Source: Sipunculus nudus (taxonomy: Eukaryota; Annelida; Sipuncula; Golfingiida; Sipunculidae). From it: 64,000 nt of DNA. The notes beneath the pieces are model-generated. The model ran no database searches and was not told where the DNA came from. It saw only the letters and a program-made list of their open reading frames with translations. The position numbers were made by a program, and so were the translations under genes. The stretch covers positions 30,936,008-31,000,007 of the forward strand of contig CM049313.1 in the NCBI GenBank assembly GCA_026874595.1, in the 5' to 3' direction. Shown one piece after another: positions 58,836-64,000 of this stretch; the first letter of the stretch is position 1; each line of letters opens with the position of its first letter.

Positions 58836-60140
58836 CTTTTACCATGGCACGTTTTTTTCCTGTAAGCACCATTAATTTAATTTTCACAGCATGTAAACAT
58901 AAATATTTAGTTTGTCTAAATCTGAAATTTGAAAATAAAAGCTTGAAAATTAAGCTAGTTATTGATTTTTTTTCTGTAGTCACTTGCTTTGATTACAGAT
59001 GCAGGATCCCACTCCAGGTCACTGGAAGTCAGCTATGCCAGGGTTTCTGATTTGTTACAGTCACTGGGGGAGATCCCCGACTGTGACAGGTGTACAGTTA
59101 TTCTCATATCACCATCCCAATCACCCCCCCCCCCCCCGGCAAACCAAACCCGCCAAGTGTTATGAAGTAATTGTTATTGTTTTCACTGTATCTCCTTAAT
59201 TGTAATGCTGTTTCCACTCCGATATGCAAAAACTTTCCCTGAAAAAATAATTCAAGGTGTAATCCAGAAGATGCAATGTTGTGTAATGTAGCATTTTTAA
59301 AGAAATCAATTTTCTTTTAAATGATTTTAACAAATATAATTGAACCCATCAGTATGCTTAAATTATTATAAAATATGAAGCACATTATGGATAAATAAAG
59401 ACACAATTAAAAATTGTGAAATCTAAATCAAGTATTATTTTTAGATTTTTATTGTTTTGCAGATTTAAAAGATATATTTTTGTGGTAAAAAATAAATAAA
59501 CATTTGTATGCATGATGTGGTGTTATCTGACAAGATTGAGATTTATGATGATGCAATTGAGAATTATGATTCAACTTTTATATTCAGATACATATGTTAA
59601 ATTGGAAATGTATAGAAATATAAACTTAAATTAGAAAATAATTGATGTGATAAAAAAATGAGGATTTAATACAAACAATTGTTCATTATTTTCCTGCCTC
59701 AGCAGAATTTGAGATCAGGCTTTGTTTGCCCTGTTTTATGTTGTTAATTAGCTATATTTCAACTGTATACATTTCATTAAAAAAATACATATATATTTAA
59801 TAATATATATTATACAAAAAAAATAGATTCAATTGAACAAATGTGTAAACTACTGAAATGTCAACAGTTAATCGAAAAACCAACTAATGATCATGGTAAT
59901 AGTACAGATCATTTGTTCACAAACTGCTCACATGCATTAGTTTCAACATTAGGAAACAAATGGTCAGGTCACAAAATATTTTTTGCATTAATTTCTTGCT
60001 CATCAATACAAACCAATCATATAAACCAACCATGGCCTTTATTACCTCTTCCTCTTTCACTTTATCTCCATTTGATATTATTTTAGATTTTTACCTTCAA
60101 GGTTAAGGTCAGCTGAGCACAGTGACCCATAGGTCCCTTG
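58836..60140 (+). mobile_element. 5'-truncated family A copy inserted in the 51-bp array
   Basis: It matches 35280-36596 nearly throughout (CCATGGCACGTTTTTTTCCT, GTCACTGGAAGTCAGCTATG, TTGTTTTGCAGATTTAAAAG) and ends CAGCTGAGCACAGTGACCCA / TAGGTCCCTTGTT. The left third of the element is missing. It is flanked by partial units of the 51-bp repeat, with 23 bp of related unit sequence at both junctions (58813-58835 and 60141-60163). Confidence 0.78.
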
Positions 60141-63100
60141 TTTAATGTAGGACATCCTAGTAAATTGAGGAGAACAGCAGTACCACACTGGTTTAATGTA
60201 GGATTACCTGGTAAATTGAGGAGAACAGCAGTACCACACTTGTTTAATGTAGGACATCCTGGTAAATTGAGGAGAACAGCAGTACCACACTGGTTTAATG
60301 TAGGATTTCCTGGTAAATTGAGGAGAACAGCAGTACCACACTGGTTTAATGTAGGATTACCTGGTAAATTGAGCAGAACAGCAGTACCACACTGGTTTAA
60401 TGTAGGATTTCCTGGTAAATTGAGGAGAACAGCAGTACCACACTGGTTTAATGTAGGATTTCCTGGTAAATTGAGCAGAACAGCAGTACCACACTGGTTT
60501 AACGTAGGATTACCTGGTAAATTGAGGAGAACAGCAGTACCACACTGGTTTAATGAAGGATTACCTGGTAAATTGAGGAGAACAGCAGTACCACACTGGT
60601 TTAATGTAGGATTTCCTGGTAAATTGAGGAGAACAGCAGTACCACACTGGTTTAATTTAGGATTTCCTGGTAAATTGAGGAGAACAGCAGTACCACACTG
60701 GTTTTAATGTAGGATTACCTGGTAAATTTAGGAGAACAGCAGTACCACACTGGTTTAATGTAGGATTTCCTGGTAAATTGAGGAGAACAGCAGTACCACA
60801 CTGGTTTAATGTAGGATTTCCTGGTAAATTGAGGAGAACAGCAGTACCACACTGGTTTAATTTAGGATCTCCTGGTAAATTTAGGAGAACAGCAGTACCA
60901 CACTGGTTTAATGTAGGATTTCCTGGTAAATTGAGGAGAACAGCAGTACCACACTGGTTTAATGTAGGATTTCCTGGTAAATTGAGGAGAACAGCAGTAC
61001 CACACTGGTTTAATGTAGGATTTCCTGGTAAATTGAGGAGAACAGCAGTACCACACTGGTTTAATGTAGGATTTCCTGGTAAATTGAGGAGAACAGCAGT
61101 ACCACACTGGTTTAATGTAGGATTTCCTGGTAAATTGAGGAGAACAGCAGTACCACACTGGTTTAATGTAGGACATCCTGGTAAATTGTACTGGTTTAAT
61201 GTAGGATTTCCTGGTAAATTGAAGAGAACAGCAGTACCACACTGGTTTAATGTAGGATTTCCTGGTAAATTTAGGAGAACAGCAGTACCACACTGGTTTA
61301 ATGTAGGATTACCTGGTAAATTTAGGAGAACAGCAGTACCACACTGGTTTAATGTAGGATTTCCTGGTAAATTGAGGAGAACAGCAGTACCACACTGGTT
61401 TAATGTAGGACATCCAGGTAAATTTAGGAGAACAGCAGTACCACACTGGTTTAATGTAGGATTTCCTGGTAAATTGAGGAGAACAGCAGTACCACACTGG
61501 TTTAATGTAGGTTTTCCTGGTAAATTGAGGAGAACAGCAGTACCACACTGGTTTAATGTAGGATTTCCTGGTAAATTTAGGAGAACAGCAGTACCACACT
61601 GGTTTAATGTAGGATTTCCTGGTAAATTTAGGAGAACAGCAGTACCACACTGGTTTAATGTAGGATTACCTGGTTAATTTAGGAGAACAGCAGTACCACA
61701 CTGGTTTAATGTAGGATTTCCTGGTAAATTGAGGAGAACAGCAGTACCACGCTGGTTTAATGTAGGATTTCCTGGTAAATTGAGCAGAACAGCAGTACCA
61801 CACTGGTTTAATGTAGGATTACCTGGTAAATTGAGGAGAACAGCAGTACCACACTGGTTTAATGAAGGATTACCTTGTAAATTTAGGAGAACAGCAGTAC
61901 CACACTGGTTTAATGTAGGATTTCCTGGTAAATTGAGGAGAACAGCAGTACCACACTGGTTTAATGTAGGATTTCCTGGTAAATTGAGGAGAACAGCAAT
62001 ACCACACTGGTTTAATGTAGGATTTCCTGGTAAATTTAGGAGAACAGCAGTACCACACTGGTTTAATGTAGGATTACCTGGTAAATTTAGGAGAACAGCA
62101 GTACCACACTTGTTTAATGTAGGATTACCTGGTAAATTTAGGAAAACAGCAGTACCACACTGGTTTAATGTAGGATTTCCTGGTAAATTGAGGAGAACAG
62201 CAGTACCACACTGGTTTAATGTAGGATTTCCTGGTAAATTGAGGAGTACAGCAGTACCACACTGGTTTAATTTAGGATTTCCTGGTAAATTGAGGAGAAC
62301 AGCAGTACCACACTGGTTTAATGTAGGATTTCCTGGTAAATTTAGGAGAACAGCAGTACCACACTGGTTTAATGTAGGATTTCCTGGTAAATTGAGGAGA
62401 ACAGCAGTACAACACTGGTTTAATGTAGGATTTCCTGGTAAACTGAGGAGAACAGCAGTACCACACTGGTTTAATGTAGGATTTCCTGGTAAATTGAGGA
62501 GAACAGCAGTACCACACTGGTTTAATGTAGAATTTCCTGGTAAATTGAGGAGTACAGCAGTACCACACTGGTTTAATTTAGGATTTCCTGGTAAATTGAG
62601 GAGAACAGCAGTACCACACTGGTTTAATGTAGGATTTCCTGGTAAATTTAGGAGAACAGCAGTACCACACTGGTTTAATGTAGGATTTCCTGGTAAATTG
62701 AGGAGAACAGCAGTACCACACTGGTTTAATTTAGGATTTCCTGGTAAATTTAGGAGAACAGCAGTACCACACTGGTTTAATGTAGGATTACCTGGTAAAT
62801 TGAGGAGAACAGCAGTACCACACTGGTTTAATGTAGGATTTCCTGGTAAATTGAGGAGAACAGCAGTACCACACTGGTTTAATGTAGGATTTCCTGGTAA
62901 ATTGAGGAGAACAGCAGTACCACACTGGTTTAATGTAGGATTTCCTGGTAAATTGAGGAGAACAGCAGTACCACACTGGTTTAATGTAGGATTTCCTGGT
63001 AAATTGAGGAGAACAGCAGTACCACACTGGTTTAATGTAGGACATCCTGGTAAATTGTACTGGTTTAATGTAGGATTTCCTGGTAAATTGAAGAGAACAG

Positions 63101-64000
63101 CAGTACCACACTGGTTTAATGTAGGATTTCCTGGTAAATTTAGGAGAACAGCAGTACCACACTGGTTTAATGTAGGATTACCTGGTAAATTTAGGAGAAC
63201 AGCAGTACCACACTGGTTTAATGTAGGATTTCCTGGTAAATTGAGGAGAACAGCAGTACCACACTGGTTTAATGTATCACATCCAGGTAAATTTAGGAGA
63301 AGAGCAGTACCACACTGGTTTAATGTAGGATTTCCTGGTAAATGGAGGAGAACAGCAGTACCACACTGGTTTAATGTAGGTTTTCCTGGTAAATTGAGGA
63401 GAACAGCAGTACCACACTGGTTTAATGTAGGATTTCCTGGTAAATTTAGGAGAACAGCAGTACCACACTGGTTTAATGTAGGATTTCCTGGTAAATTTAG
63501 GAGAACAGCAGTACCACACTGGTTTAATGTAGGATTACCTGGTTAATTTAGGAGAACAGCAGTACCACACTGGTTTAATGTAGGATTTCCTGGTAAATTG
63601 AGGAGAACAGCAGTACCACGCTGGTTTAATGTAGGATTTCCTGGTAAATTGAGCAGAACAGCAGTACCACACTGGTTTAATGTAGGATTACCTGGTAAAT
63701 TGAGGAGAACAGCAGTACCACACTGGTTTAATGAAGGATTACCTTGTAAATTTAGGAGAACAGCAGTACCACACTGGTTTAATGTAGGATTTCCTGGTAA
63801 ATTGAGGAGAACAGCAGTACCACACTGGTTTAATGTAGGATTTCCTGGTAAATTGAGGAGAACAGCAATACCACACTGGTTTAATGTAGGATTTCCTGGT
63901 AAATTTAGGAGAACAGCAGTACCACACTGGTTTAATGTAGGATTACCTGGTAAATTTAGGAGAACAGCAGTACCACACTTGTTTAATGTAGGATTACCTG
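60141..64000. repeat. 51-bp minisatellite, about 76 copies, continuing past the window, with 1,869-bp higher-order repeat
   Basis: The unit is TTTAATGTAGGATTTCCTGG / TAAATTGAGGAGAACAGCAG / TACCACACTGG. A truncated 33-bp unit (GGTAAATTGTACTGG) at about 61181 recurs at 63050, and a TGGTTAATTT variant at 61671 recurs at 63540, both offset by exactly 1,869 bp (36 x 51 + 33). Sequence from about 60800-62131 matches 62669-64000 with few differences. The period of 17 codons keeps frames open (up to 605 codons, RRTAVPHWFNVGFPGKL per unit), interrupted by a 1-bp insertion near 60703 and TAA codons. I judge it non-coding. Confidence 0.97.

Noticed and set aside
61729-63546. 605-codon open frame of 17-residue repeats (and 299-, 189-codon neighbours)
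   Set aside because: The unit is 51 bp, so frames stay open automatically, and minus-strand frames are open too. Variants (GGATTTCCT/GGATTACCT/GGACATCCT) change residues freely. TAA codons, a 1-bp insertion near 60703 and a transposon interrupt it.

Overview
The window looks like nuclear DNA from an invertebrate animal, most likely a bivalve or other mollusc. It is AT-rich, gene-poor and eukaryotic in every respect: there are no operons, no ribosome-binding sites and no long unique reading frames. It carries minisatellites, microsatellites, tRNA-derived and TIR elements, and interspersed repeats of a style I know from mollusc genomes (elements opening with AGCTCAGCTGACT-type hairpins and closing with GACCCATGGGTCCCTTGTT). 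The species assignment is inference.

The only protein-coding sequence I can support is one 116-bp exon on the minus strand (28434-28549). It has a strong splice acceptor, a consensus donor and the first half of an immunoglobulin domain resembling the Dpr/DIP/lachesin group of neuronal surface proteins. The rest of the window is best read as large introns and/or intergenic DNA. No other exon of that gene could be identified.

Layout. 1-3.2 kb: AT-rich unique DNA, a 15-bp perfect hairpin and a minus-oriented interspersed repeat. 3.9-5.3 kb: two TIR elements, the second inside a TA microsatellite. 5.9-7.0 kb: a pre-miRNA-like hairpin, a duplicated octamer segment and a 45-bp minisatellite. 8.1-9.2 kb: fragments of the dominant repeat family. 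9.19-12.65 kb: a 3.46-kb nested inverted repeat carrying two later insertions. 12.9-13.7 kb: a tRNA-derived SINE and a second repeat. 15.58-16.0 kb: a hAT-type MITE with a perfect 8-bp target duplication. 17.5-18.8 kb: a 35-bp minisatellite with 247-bp higher-order structure. 19.7-21.9 kb: a long repeat copy and a TIR element. 23.8-25.4 kb: adjoining 36-bp and 100-bp arrays. 27.3-30.1 kb: a deleted repeat copy, the Ig exon and a 58-bp array. 31.3-39 kb: a cluster of the dominant repeat family. 39.7-43.3 kb: 96-bp and 40-bp arrays. 43.8-47.6 kb: a 118-bp dimeric array split by a Helitron-like element. 49.5-55.2 kb: repeats and an inverted second copy of that element. 55.9-57.2 kb: a 38-bp array. 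58.6-64 kb: a 51-bp array split by a repeat insertion, with a 1,869-bp higher-order repeat, running off the window end.

Tandem arrays cover about 15 kb, roughly a quarter of the window. Several arrays have units divisible by three and so stay open in reading frames. The resulting long repetitive ORFs (up to 605 codons) show no sign of being genes. I found no convincing new multi-gene system. The most notable structures are the nested palindrome with datable insertions, the transposon-split minisatellites, and the Ig exon lying 33 bp from a 1.5-kb minisatellite.
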